From Rhodococcus sp. 1163 (lineage in GTDB: Bacteria > Actinomycetota > Actinomycetes > Mycobacteriales > Mycobacteriaceae): a DNA stretch of 64,000 bases. This document shows positions 55,575 through 63,653 of the stretch, piece by piece. The DNA lies in contig NZ_MKKX01000017.1 in the NCBI RefSeq assembly GCF_002091985.1, positions 1-64,000 on the forward strand, written 5' to 3'. A program made the translations under genes and the position numbers. How positions within the stretch are numbered: position 1 is the stretch's first letter; every line of letters starts with the position of its first letter. The notes beneath the pieces are model-generated. The model saw nothing but the letters and a program-made list of their open reading frames with translations. It was not told where the DNA came from and searched no databases.

Positions 55575-56317
55575 GCGGCATCGACATCACCCGGGCGGAC
55601 ATCTGCGCAGTTGCATGCGCGGATATGTTCGCAGGCGCAGGCGAGATCATGGCAAGCCCGATGGGCCTCATGCCCAGCATCGGCGCCCGCCTGGCCAAAC
55701 TCACCACCGAGCCCGATCTACTCCTCTCCGACGGAGAGGCGTACCTCATGGCCGACACACCGGCACTCGGTGCCACCGGTGCGATCGAGGGATGGATCCC
55801 GTACCGGAAGGTATTCGACGTCGTCGCCAGCGGTCGACGTCATGTCGTGATGGGCGCCAACCAGATCGACCGGTTCGGCAACCAGAACATTTCGCACTTC
55901 GGACCGCACGACAAGCCGACCCGACAGATGTTCGGCTCCCGCGGCGCCCCCGGCAACACGATCAATCACCGCACCAGTTACTGGATTGCGCGGCACTCGG
56001 CACGCGTCTTCACCGAGACCGTCGATCTGGTGTCCGGTGTCGGTTACGACCGCGTCACCGACAACGCAGGGTTCGCCCACCACGATCTGCACCGGGTCGT
56101 CACCAATCTGGGTGTATTCGATTTCTCCGGCGAGAACCACGCGATGCGCCTGCTCTCGGTGCATCCCGGAGTCACCGTCGACGAGGTGCTCGAGAACACC
56201 GGATTCGAACTCGACACCAACGATGTCACCGATTCCAGGCTCCCCACCGACGAGGAGATGACCCTGCTCGGCGTCATCGACCCCAAGGGGTCTCGTAGCC
56301 GCGAGGTCAAGGGATGA
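55571..56317 (+). CDS. ipdB: IpdB, beta subunit of COCHEA-CoA hydrolase
   Basis: A 248-residue partner of IpdA. It contains SPMGLMPSIGARLAKLTTEP, LLSDGEAYLMADTPALGATG and MGANQIDRFGNQNISHFGPH, typical of the beta subunit of acyl-CoA transferases. The length and motif order match Rv3552. The ATG is coupled to ipdA and the stop to ipdC (four-base overlaps at both ends). Confidence 0.93.
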   Translation: MSGIDITRADICAVACADMFAGAGEIMASPMGLMPSIGARLAKLTTEPDLLLSDGEAYLMADTPALGATGAIEGWIPYRKVFDVVASGRRHVVMGANQIDRFGNQNISHFGPHDKPTRQMFGSRGAPGNTINHRTSYWIARHSARVFTETVDLVSGVGYDRVTDNAGFAHHDLHRVVTNLGVFDFSGENHAMRLLSVHPGVTVDEVLENTGFELDTNDVTDSRLPTDEEMTLLGVIDPKGSRSREVKG

Positions 56318-57381
56318 CCGGCCTTCGCACGCCGTTGACCGAGCTGGTCGGCATCGAACATCCCGTCGTTCAGACCGGCATGGGCTGGGTTGCCGGGCCG
56401 CGCCTGGTCGCGGCCACCGCCAACGCAGGCGGCCTCGGCATCCTGGCGTCGGCGACGATGACCTACGCCGAGCTCGAAGCGGCAGTGGCGAAGACGAAGA
56501 CGTTGACCGACAAGCCCTTCGGCGTCAACATCCGTGCAGATGCCACCGACGCTCGTCAACGCATCGATCTCCTGATTCGGGAGAACGTGCGTGTCGCATC
56601 CTTCGCGCTGGCACCCAAGGAAGAACTCATCGCGCTGCTCAAGAAGGCAGGCGTAGTAGTAATTCCATCGATCGGTGCAGCCAAGCACGCCAAGAAGGTT
56701 GCCGCCTGGGGCGCCGACGCAGTCATCGTCCAGGGCGGCGAGGGCGGCGGTCACACCGGACCTGTCGCCACGACGCTTCTGCTCCCGTCCGTGCTGGACG
56801 CCGTCGACATCCCCGTAGTGGCGGCAGGCGGCTTCTACGACGGCCGCGGCCTCGCTGCCGCACTGGCCTACGGCGCGGCGGGCGTTGCGATGGGTACCCG
56901 ATTCCTGTTGACGCAGGAGAGCACGGTTCCCGATTCGGTCAAGCAGGAATACCTCAAACGGGGTCTGCAGGACACGACGGTCTCGCGACGCGTCGACGGC
57001 ATGCCCCACCGGGTGCTCAACACCGAACTGGTGACGAGCCTCGAGCAGTCGAACCCCGCTCGTGGCCTGTTCGCCGCTGTCGGCAATGCTCGCAAGTTCA
57101 AGTCGATGACCGGTATGACGTGGTCGAATCTCGCCCGCGACGGAATTGCCATGCGCCGCAGCAGCGATCGCACGTGGCAGCAGATCATCATGGCTGCGAA
57201 CACCCCGATGCTGCTCAAAGCAGGCTTGGTCGACGGCGATACGCACGCTGGTGTGTTGGCGTCGGGTCAGGTTGTCGGAATGATCGAAGACCTGCCGACC
57301 TGTGCCGAGCTGATCTCCTCGATCGTCGAAGACGCAGTGCGTCGGATCGAGGACATCCAGAAGTTCACGACCGTTAGCTGA
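56314..57381 (+). CDS. ipdC: IpdC, NADH-dependent flavin oxidoreductase
   Basis: A 355-residue nitronate-monooxygenase-like TIM-barrel flavoprotein that acts in HIP (hexahydroindane-dione propionate) degradation, reducing or oxidising the 5-hydroxy intermediate before IpdAB. FMN-binding motifs are QTGMGWVAGPRLVAATANAG near 15-35, QGGEGGGHTG near 140, and PVVAAGGFYDGRGLAAALAY near 170-190. It is last in the KstR2 operon. Confidence 0.92.
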   Translation: MTGLRTPLTELVGIEHPVVQTGMGWVAGPRLVAATANAGGLGILASATMTYAELEAAVAKTKTLTDKPFGVNIRADATDARQRIDLLIRENVRVASFALAPKEELIALLKKAGVVVIPSIGAAKHAKKVAAWGADAVIVQGGEGGGHTGPVATTLLLPSVLDAVDIPVVAAGGFYDGRGLAAALAYGAAGVAMGTRFLLTQESTVPDSVKQEYLKRGLQDTTVSRRVDGMPHRVLNTELVTSLEQSNPARGLFAAVGNARKFKSMTGMTWSNLARDGIAMRRSSDRTWQQIIMAANTPMLLKAGLVDGDTHAGVLASGQVVGMIEDLPTCAELISSIVEDAVRRIEDIQKFTTVS

Positions 57382-57437
57382 TCGACCTTCTGTCACCGCC
57401 CTCCACCGATATCGTCCCCTGCCAGACCAGCCGAGAG

Positions 57438-57716
57438 CTAGGAAGCGGAAGCCTTTGCGGCAATCCGCGCCTGGACCTCGGGCCTGCGCAGGGGCGGGAC
57501 GGTGGGGGGCGGTTGACGTCGCTCGGGCAGCGCATCGAGCAGTCGGTGCGTCGTGGCGGTCACCTCCGCGACGGCCTGCTCGAACGCCTCCCTGGTGGCG
57601 TCGGACGTCTTCTGGACGCCACTGATCTTGCGAACATATTGTCTTGCCGCGGCCTCGATCTCATCGTCCGTGGCGTGCGGTTCGAGCCCGCGCAGGGTCG
57701 TGATGTTTCGGCACAT
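57438..57716 (-). CDS. DUF2277-family protein
   Basis: A 92-residue protein beginning MCRNITTLRGLEPHATDDEI, followed by AAARQYVRKISG and a helical second half, the DUF2277 signature. It is a small DNA-related or stress protein of unknown function. The ATG at 57716 is set by the conserved MCRNI start. It may be followed in the same unit by no other gene, as the neighbour to the left is convergent. Confidence 0.85.
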   Translation of the reverse strand: MCRNITTLRGLEPHATDDEIEAAARQYVRKISGVQKTSDATREAFEQAVAEVTATTHRLLDALPERRQPPPTVPPLRRPEVQARIAAKASAS

Positions 57717-57749
57717 AGCCGCCACGATAGTCCTGGTAGTGCGCTCCTT

Positions 57750-58325
57750 CTAGAGCCTGAGAAGTCCCTCGAGCGCCCGTAGGCACAGCGCGCGCACATC
57801 TTCTTTGGAGATGGTCCGGCGGTCCATCCAGTCGAGGCATACAGCCCGTACGAACGACACCCATCCCCGTAGCGCCGTTCTGAGCACCTCGTCCTCTCGG
57901 ACCGCTGGGGGAAGGGCTGCAAGGATTCGATCCTGCTGCACCCCGAGTTCGGCCGTCACCATCGCCTGAATCTCGGTGTCTCCGGACATCGCGCCTCGGT
58001 TGACCGCACGGATTCCGTGTTCGTGGGCGAGCACGTAACCGATATATGCATCGAGCCCCGCTGCGACCTGCTCGGTGATCGGGAGCGAGGTATCGGGGGC
58101 TGTCATCTCGAGAATCCGTGCCGACTCGACGCGAATGATCTCGGCGAAGAAGTCACGCTTCGAGGAAAAGTAGTGATACATCAATCCGCGTGAGACGCCT
58201 GCGAGGTCGGCGACCTCCTCGATCCACACATCTTCGTACGGTCGCTCGGCAAACAGGCGGGACCCGATGTCGAGCAATTGTGCGCGTCGCAGATCAGGTG
58301 ACAGGCGTTTACGTGGGCTGGACAT
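57750..58325 (-). CDS. TetR-family regulator
   Basis: A 191-residue repressor with an N-terminal helix-turn-helix: RRAQLLDIGSRLFAERPYED, then VADLAGVSRGLMYHYFSSKR. The C-terminal ligand domain is all-helical and resembles regulators of lipid or efflux genes, not KstR or KstR2 by sequence. The ATG at 58325 fits the family start; the longer frame upstream is not coding. The strong hairpin before it separates it from the membrane gene; the target is unknown. Confidence 0.88.
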   Translation of the reverse strand: MSSPRKRLSPDLRRAQLLDIGSRLFAERPYEDVWIEEVADLAGVSRGLMYHYFSSKRDFFAEIIRVESARILEMTAPDTSLPITEQVAAGLDAYIGYVLAHEHGIRAVNRGAMSGDTEIQAMVTAELGVQQDRILAALPPAVREDEVLRTALRGWVSFVRAVCLDWMDRRTISKEDVRALCLRALEGLLRL

Positions 58326-58364
58326 CGTGTTGGCGATGTTACTCGGCAGCACTTCGAGACGAAG

Positions 58365-58407
58365 ATGGACGTGGACTCCGCCAAATGCTCGAGGAGTCCA
58401 CGTCCAT
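58365..58407. terminator. Hairpin downstream of the membrane exporter gene
   Basis: Perfect 15-bp arms (58365-58379 and 58393-58407) with a 13-base loop between the stop of the exporter and the TetR start. No T-run. Confidence 0.7.
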
Positions 58408-58414
58408 TGTCGGG

Positions 58415-59524
58415 TCAGTGTGCGGCGTGCGCCGCAACATCCTTCGACGTCTTCTTGGGCCGGTGGGTGAAGACCAGCAGTGCCACGGTGAGGACGAGCC
58501 ATCCGCCCAGGATGAACAGTCCCTTGTCGACGCCAGTACTACCGAAGTAAACGATGGAACGGGCCGCATCCATCGCCCCTGAGCCGATCCAGAAGTTACT
58601 GACACCCGACCAGAATCCGGGGAGGAAGTCGACCGGGATGGCCGCACCTGCGCTGGGGAAGTTCAGGAAGATCATGAGGAGCATCACCACCATGATCGCG
58701 GCATGGCCGAATACCTTGTTGGCCAGAATACTGACCAGTCCGACGGTGAAGGTATAGGTGAAGATCACCGCGAGCATCGCCAGGTTCTCCACGAACGAAG
58801 CTGCGTAGAACCCCACGAATATCGACGACACGAGGTACGACAACGCGATACCGATGAAGGACATCCCGGCGAGAATTCCAAGCTTGGGTCGCATCTTCAT
58901 GGCCGGGGCAACCTGTGCGAGGACGGTGATCGTCAGATAGCCGATGATCGTGGACACCACGAGCAGGTAGAACAACGCTTGGCCGGTGGGGTCATCGGGT
59001 GCGAGCGGCGCGTGATCGACGATGTTCGCCGGCTGTCCCTGGGCGGCGGCAAGTGGTTGGGTCAACCCCTCGACTGCTTGCACGAGCACCGGACCCTCGG
59101 CGGACGCGACGTGCACGGTCATGGGTGAACCCAGTTCGATGACGCCGGCAATCTCGCGGCCTTGCAGGCGTTCGATCGCTGCAGCGGTGTCTGTCGATGT
59201 CTGGAGGTCGAATTTGCCCTCGACTTTGCTCGCGAGTTGATCGACGAGTATCGAGGTGGAGGACTCGGGTCCAGTGACCACGATTTCCACATTCCGGGGT
59301 GTCGGATTGTGAAAGGCGCTCACATAGCAGAGCGCGAACATCACGGCGAAGAAGATCGGAAACACCATCGCTTCGACGACGGAGCGCCACGCGGTCCGAC
59401 TTTCCCCGGCGGCGGGCGCCGATGCTTGGGAGTGCTCCAAGATATGAGCGGGTGCGATGGCTTCGGTGTCGGCCCCGAAGGCCTGATCCCAGTCGGGGTG
59501 CCGGTGGTCGCTGGAGTGTGGCAT
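58415..59524 (-). CDS. YhgE/Pip-like (ABC-2-type) membrane protein
   Basis: A 369-residue membrane protein with one helix near 45-65, an extracellular domain of about 110 residues, and five or six helices in the last 190 residues: a layout of ABC-2/YhgE-type exporters without an ATPase partner. The ATG at 59524 was chosen over a longer open frame that runs through the operators. Its promoter region holds a triple operator shared with a divergent TetR regulator, so expression should be induced when that regulator binds a toxic or lipophilic ligand. Confidence 0.82.
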   Translation of the reverse strand: MPHSSDHRHPDWDQAFGADTEAIAPAHILEHSQASAPAAGESRTAWRSVVEAMVFPIFFAVMFALCYVSAFHNPTPRNVEIVVTGPESSTSILVDQLASKVEGKFDLQTSTDTAAAIERLQGREIAGVIELGSPMTVHVASAEGPVLVQAVEGLTQPLAAAQGQPANIVDHAPLAPDDPTGQALFYLLVVSTIIGYLTITVLAQVAPAMKMRPKLGILAGMSFIGIALSYLVSSIFVGFYAASFVENLAMLAVIFTYTFTVGLVSILANKVFGHAAIMVVMLLMIFLNFPSAGAAIPVDFLPGFWSGVSNFWIGSGAMDAARSIVYFGSTGVDKGLFILGGWLVLTVALLVFTHRPKKTSKDVAAHAAH

Positions 59525-59549
59525 GCGCAACAAACCTTTCAGTTCAAAT

Positions 59550-59612
59550 GTCAACGATGATGACAAACGACAGTCAACAGTGTTGACAGTGGATTTGTCA
59601 ACACTGTTGACT
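59550..59612. promoter_or_regulatory. Triple palindromic operator between exporter and TetR gene
   Basis: Two perfect 7-1-7 palindromes, GTCAACAGTGTTGAC (59573-59587) and GTCAACACTGTTGAC (59597-59611), form a larger perfect 17-bp inverted repeat. A weaker copy, GTCAACGATGATGAC (59550-59564), matches 12 of 15 bases. Centres are 23 and 24 bases apart. Confidence 0.82.
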
Positions 59613-59659
59613 ATGATTGGTGACAAGTGGTCGATCGAACCGAACGAAGGATGCGAAGC

Positions 59660-60262
59660 ATGCTGGTCGAGATCTCAGACGACGGCGCCCGGTCGGGTAC
59701 CGCCCACAACCGCCAAGCCGTACAGGCCGCCGCGGCGCAACTGTTCGCCGAACAAGGCTTTGCCGCCACCGGGGTCCGTGACATCGCCAGACACGCCGGC
59801 GTGGATCCAGCTCTGGTCATTCGATACTTCGGCTCCAAGGAAAAGCTATTCATTCGCACGATGACGATGTCCGACGCGTTCGTAGAGGTCATGCAAGGTC
59901 CACTCGACGAATTGGGCAGGGCCTTGGTCGATTTCGTGGTCCGGAGAACACGTCAGCGACAGGTGGGCACTTCGGCTGCCGTCTACGCAGCACTCGTTCG
60001 CGCATCGGACCGCCCAGTGGTCCGCGAACACCTGCAGGAGGCGATCGAGCAGATGATCATCGCGCCACTTGCGCCGCGGCTTTCCGGGGGCGACGCCGAA
60101 TTGCGCGCCCATCTGCTCGCAGCTCAGCTATCCGGACTGATGAACGCTCTCTACGTCGTCGAAAGCCCGTGGCTGCTCGCCGCATCTACCGATACCATCG
60201 TCGAAAGCTACGGCGACGCACTACAAACCGTCATCGATGGCGAGCCGCGCCACCGAGGGTAG
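59660..60262 (+). CDS. TetR-family regulator of the divergent exporter
   Basis: A 200-residue repressor with a helix-turn-helix near residues 15-60: AVQAAAAQLFAEQGFAATGV, then ARHAGVDPALVIRYFGSKEK. The C-terminal domain is of the TetR_C type with LLAAQLSGLMNALYVVESPW. AAGGA stands about ten bases before the ATG at 59660; an upstream GTG (59627) would lengthen it. It most likely represses itself and the exporter through the triple operator. Confidence 0.9.
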   Translation: MLVEISDDGARSGTAHNRQAVQAAAAQLFAEQGFAATGVRDIARHAGVDPALVIRYFGSKEKLFIRTMTMSDAFVEVMQGPLDELGRALVDFVVRRTRQRQVGTSAAVYAALVRASDRPVVREHLQEAIEQMIIAPLAPRLSGGDAELRAHLLAAQLSGLMNALYVVESPWLLAASTDTIVESYGDALQTVIDGEPRHRG

Positions 60263-60281
60263 ACACACGGGGGAACCGATC

Positions 60282-60935
60282 GTGAAGATCGACTTCAAGA
60301 AGCAGATCCAGACGTACACCGCACCTCGGGGCAGATTCGAGGTCGTCACCGTACCGGACATGACGTTCTTGATGATCGACGGCCACGGGGATCCCAACAC
60401 CTCCACCGCCTACCGGGATGCTCTTGCGACGATCTATCCCGTTGCATACACGTTGAAGTTCCTCAGCAAGAACGAACTCGACCGCGACTACACCGTGATG
60501 CCACTCGAAGCGCTCTGGTGGTCCAGCGATATGGATTCGTTCACTTCGGCTCGGGACAAGTCCCAATGGGACTGGACGGTGATGATCATGACTCCCGACT
60601 GGATCAACGATGATCACTTCGACGCAGCGCTGCGTACCGTCGAACGAAAAGGTGGCGCGCCTGCCCTCCCCGCGCTTCGGCGCGAGACCTCGAGCGAAGG
60701 CCTCGCTGTCCAGACCCTCCACATCGGCCCCTACGACGACGAGGGGCCCGTGCTCGACCGGATGCATTACGAATTCATCCCGTCGCAGTCGCTACGGATG
60801 ACAGGCAAGCACCACGAGGTCTACCTCAGCGACGTACGCCGCACCGCCCCGGACAAGCTGAAGACGATCCTGCGCCAACCCGTCACCCAGGCCGACATTG
60901 CATCGCCGAGTGAGAAGTTGACACTGATTCAGTAG
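60282..60935 (+). CDS. GyrI-like small-molecule-binding domain protein
   Basis: A 217-residue stand-alone GyrI-like (SMBD/SOUL-type) protein with MIDGHGDPNTSTAYRDALAT near the start, LEALWWSSD and LHIGPYDDEGPVLDRMHYEF near 140-160. Members bind or hydrolyse hydrophobic compounds, and some detoxify them. The GTG at 60282 follows GGGGGA. It follows the TetR gene by 19 bases and is probably co-transcribed, giving a small detoxification unit with the exporter. Confidence 0.85.
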   Translation: MKIDFKKQIQTYTAPRGRFEVVTVPDMTFLMIDGHGDPNTSTAYRDALATIYPVAYTLKFLSKNELDRDYTVMPLEALWWSSDMDSFTSARDKSQWDWTVMIMTPDWINDDHFDAALRTVERKGGAPALPALRRETSSEGLAVQTLHIGPYDDEGPVLDRMHYEFIPSQSLRMTGKHHEVYLSDVRRTAPDKLKTILRQPVTQADIASPSEKLTLIQ

Positions 60936-60987
60936 CGAGTAGGTTCACTGTTGTATTCGAGTTCAGTAGTGAATCGAGAGGGTCAGC

Positions 60988-62376
60988 ATGGTCACCGACG
61001 TCGACGTGGCGACGCACGCACTTCCGCACCCGAGGAGGCGCCTGCCGCTCCTCGGCGACGTCGTCGGCGTCCACGCGTCCACACCCGTACAGGATTCGAT
61101 AGCACTGTCGAAGAAATTGGGCCCGATCTTCGAACGCGTAATACTAGGTCGCCAGTACGTGATGGTCTCGGGCGCCGACCTGGCTGGAGAGCTGTGCGAC
61201 GAACATCGGTTCGTCAAACACGTATCCCCCGCTATCGTGGGCTTGCGCTCGATCGGAGGCGACGGCCTGTTCACTGCGTATTCGGACGAACCGAACTGGC
61301 AGAAAGCACACGACCTGCTTCGCCCGGCCTTCACTCAGCCCGCAATGCGCAGCTACCACCACATCATGGTCGACGTCGCGGCCGACCTCACGGCGCACTG
61401 GCGCGCGCACACCAAGGTCGACGTGTCCGCCGACATGACCAAGCTGACCCTCGACACCATCGGCAGAACCGGATTCAGCTACGGGTTCGACTCGTTCGAC
61501 CGCGACAAGCCGCACCCGTTCGTCGACGCGATGGTCGGGGTACTCTCACACAATCAACGACGCGAAATCGTGCCGATCCCATGGCTGGCCGACATCGTTT
61601 TTCGCAAAGCCGAGCGTAGGAACGATCGCGACAAGCACTACATCGCAACCCTTCTCGACGACATCGTGCGTACTCGCCGCGACGCCGGCACCTCCGGTCG
61701 AGGCGATCTACTCGACATCATGCTCGATGCGGCACGTGACGCCGACAATCCCAATGCCCTGAGCGAGATCAACATTCGTCAGCAGATCGTGACGTTCCTG
61801 ATCGCCGGCCACGAAACCACTTCGGGCGCGCTGTCTTTCGCTCTGTACTACCTCTCGCAGCACCCCGACATTCTCGAGGCCGCGCGTGCCGAAGTCGACG
61901 AGGTATGGGGTTCGCAGACCCCGGAGTTCGAGCAGGTCCCCAAGCTCCGCCTGGTTCGACGCATCCTCGACGAGAGTTTGAGGCTGTGGCCGACGGCGCC
62001 TGCATTCGCCCGCGAGGCACGCGAAGACACCTCGATCGGCGGCATCCATTCGATGAAGAAGGGCGATTGGGCGTTCGTTCTCATTCCGGGTCTGCACCGA
62101 GACCCGGTCTGGGGCGAGAACCCTGACGCCTTCAGTCCCGATCGGTTTCTTTCCGCCAATGTTCGGTTCCGGCCGGGGCACGTCTACAAGCCCTGGGGTA
62201 CGGGTGAACGTGCCTGCATCGGTCGGCAGTTCGCCATTCATGAAGCAGTGCTCGTTCTCGGAACCATACTGCAGCAGTTCGACATTCGGGCCGACCCCGA
62301 CTACCGGCTGAAGATCGAGGAACGGCTGACGTTGATGCCGAAGAACTTCGAGCTGACGGTGTCAGTCCGGAAGTAG
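60988..62376 (+). CDS. Stand-alone CYP102-like cytochrome P450
   Basis: A 462-residue P450 closely resembling the haem domain of P450 BM3 (CYP102A1). It has PLLGDVVGVHASTPVQDSI at the start, the segment DGLFTAYSDEPNWQKAHDLL, ETTSG in the oxygen-activating helix LIAGHETTSGALSFAL, LWPTAPAFAREAREDT, and the haem motif KPWGTGERACIGRQFAIHEA with the axial Cys. The C-terminal reductase domain of BM3 is absent, so electrons must come from separate proteins. A medium- or long-chain fatty acid or related substrate is likely. An inverted repeat TTCACT/AGTGAA (60944-60973) lies upstream. The 3' end overlaps dinB by 15 bases. Confidence 0.9.
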   Translation: MVTDVDVATHALPHPRRRLPLLGDVVGVHASTPVQDSIALSKKLGPIFERVILGRQYVMVSGADLAGELCDEHRFVKHVSPAIVGLRSIGGDGLFTAYSDEPNWQKAHDLLRPAFTQPAMRSYHHIMVDVAADLTAHWRAHTKVDVSADMTKLTLDTIGRTGFSYGFDSFDRDKPHPFVDAMVGVLSHNQRREIVPIPWLADIVFRKAERRNDRDKHYIATLLDDIVRTRRDAGTSGRGDLLDIMLDAARDADNPNALSEINIRQQIVTFLIAGHETTSGALSFALYYLSQHPDILEAARAEVDEVWGSQTPEFEQVPKLRLVRRILDESLRLWPTAPAFAREAREDTSIGGIHSMKKGDWAFVLIPGLHRDPVWGENPDAFSPDRFLSANVRFRPGHVYKPWGTGERACIGRQFAIHEAVLVLGTILQQFDIRADPDYRLKIEERLTLMPKNFELTVSVRK

Positions 62377-63612
62377 CGGAACCGAAGAACCGGAGTTGCG
62401 GCCCAACAACACTCCCCTGGTCAGAGCGCCCTTGCCGAATTTGGTATGGACGCCGTCGAGCGCCACATCGAGCGCAGAAGCACTCGGCGCATTCTCGGGT
62501 CGATCGAACTGCAGCTCGAGTTGCTCGGTGCCCGTGCGTTCGATATTCGAGACAGTGATGCCCACCAGCGTGATCCCACGCTCGGCGATCAGAGACGCAG
62601 CTTCCTGCAGAAGCGTCAGGGACGCGTCGAGAATGGCCTGGGTGTCGGCCGTCGCACGGCCGAGCGTGTGGGAACGTGTGATCCGGGTGAAGTCACCGAA
62701 CCGTATGCTCAAAACCACTGTACGACCGGTGCGTTCAGCGGCACGCATCCGCTGCGTCACTCGATCCACCAGGGCGATGAGGGAGACCTTCACCTCCGCC
62801 GACGACGTCGGGCCGCTCCCGAGTGCGTGCTGCGCACCGATGGAACTGCGTCCCCGATACGTCTGAACCTGTCGGGGATCACGATTGTTGGCGAGCGAAT
62901 ACAGATGATGCCCGGCGCCTTTACCGAGAATCGACACGATGGACGCTTCGCTGTGGGCGGCGATGTCACCGATAGTCACGATGTCGAACGCATGGAGCTT
63001 CTCGGCGGTGACTTTCCCGATGCCCCATAGCCGCTCGATCTTCAGCGGATGAAGGAACTCGAGCTCACGGCCGGGCGAAACCAACAGCAACCCGTCGGGC
63101 TTTCCGACCGCGCTGGCCACTTTCGCCAGAAACTTGGTGCAGGCGATGCCGACAGTGATGGGCAGGCCGACCTGCTCCTTGACCTCTCGCCGCAGCTTTT
63201 CGGCGATCTGGACCGGGGTGCCTCTGATCTTGCCCAACCCACCGACTTCGAGGAACGCCTCGTCGACGGAAATGCCCTCCACGAGCGGAGTGGTGTTACG
63301 AAAGATCTCGAATACGGCCCGGCTCGCCTCGGTGTACGCCTCCATACGAGGGGCAACGAAAATTGCGTGCGGACACAGGGCGCGGGCGCGGGCGCCACTC
63401 ATGGGGGTTCGGACCCCGAATGCCTTGGCCTCGTAGCTGGCGGCGAGCACGACCCCACCACCGACCAGCACCGGTTTTCCTCGAAGGCGTGGGTCGTCTC
63501 GCTGCTCCACCGACGCGTAGAACGAGTCCAGATCGGCGTGCATGATGCTGGCTTCAGCACTGCTCGCCGGGGCGTCGGGGGCGAACTCGGTCACGACCAC
63601 AGGGTCGCACAC
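62362..63612 (-). CDS. dinB: DNA polymerase IV (DinB)
   Basis: A 416-residue Y-family translesion polymerase with HADLDSFYASVEQRDD near residue 25 and EGISVDEAFLEV near 112, which hold the catalytic acids, a thumb region with VGKPDGLLLV, and helix-hairpin-helix LWGIGKVTAEKLHAF. It lacks an obvious C-terminal beta-clamp peptide of the QxxLF type; the tail reads LGRNSGSSVPLLPD. The GTG start is provisional. It replicates damaged DNA at the cost of errors. Confidence 0.95.
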   Translation of the reverse strand: MCDPVVVTEFAPDAPASSAEASIMHADLDSFYASVEQRDDPRLRGKPVLVGGGVVLAASYEAKAFGVRTPMSGARARALCPHAIFVAPRMEAYTEASRAVFEIFRNTTPLVEGISVDEAFLEVGGLGKIRGTPVQIAEKLRREVKEQVGLPITVGIACTKFLAKVASAVGKPDGLLLVSPGRELEFLHPLKIERLWGIGKVTAEKLHAFDIVTIGDIAAHSEASIVSILGKGAGHHLYSLANNRDPRQVQTYRGRSSIGAQHALGSGPTSSAEVKVSLIALVDRVTQRMRAAERTGRTVVLSIRFGDFTRITRSHTLGRATADTQAILDASLTLLQEAASLIAERGITLVGITVSNIERTGTEQLELQFDRPENAPSASALDVALDGVHTKFGKGALTRGVLLGRNSGSSVPLLPD

Positions 63613-63653
63613 AGGTCCGACATTCGCCCCGACGCCGGCGCGTTACGGGAGAA

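Noticed and set aside
57750..58325. KstR2 gene
   Set aside because: It is a TetR gene near the ipdABC operon, but its helix-turn-helix and C-terminal sequence do not match KstR2 (no LSGSLYHHFASKE-type segment).
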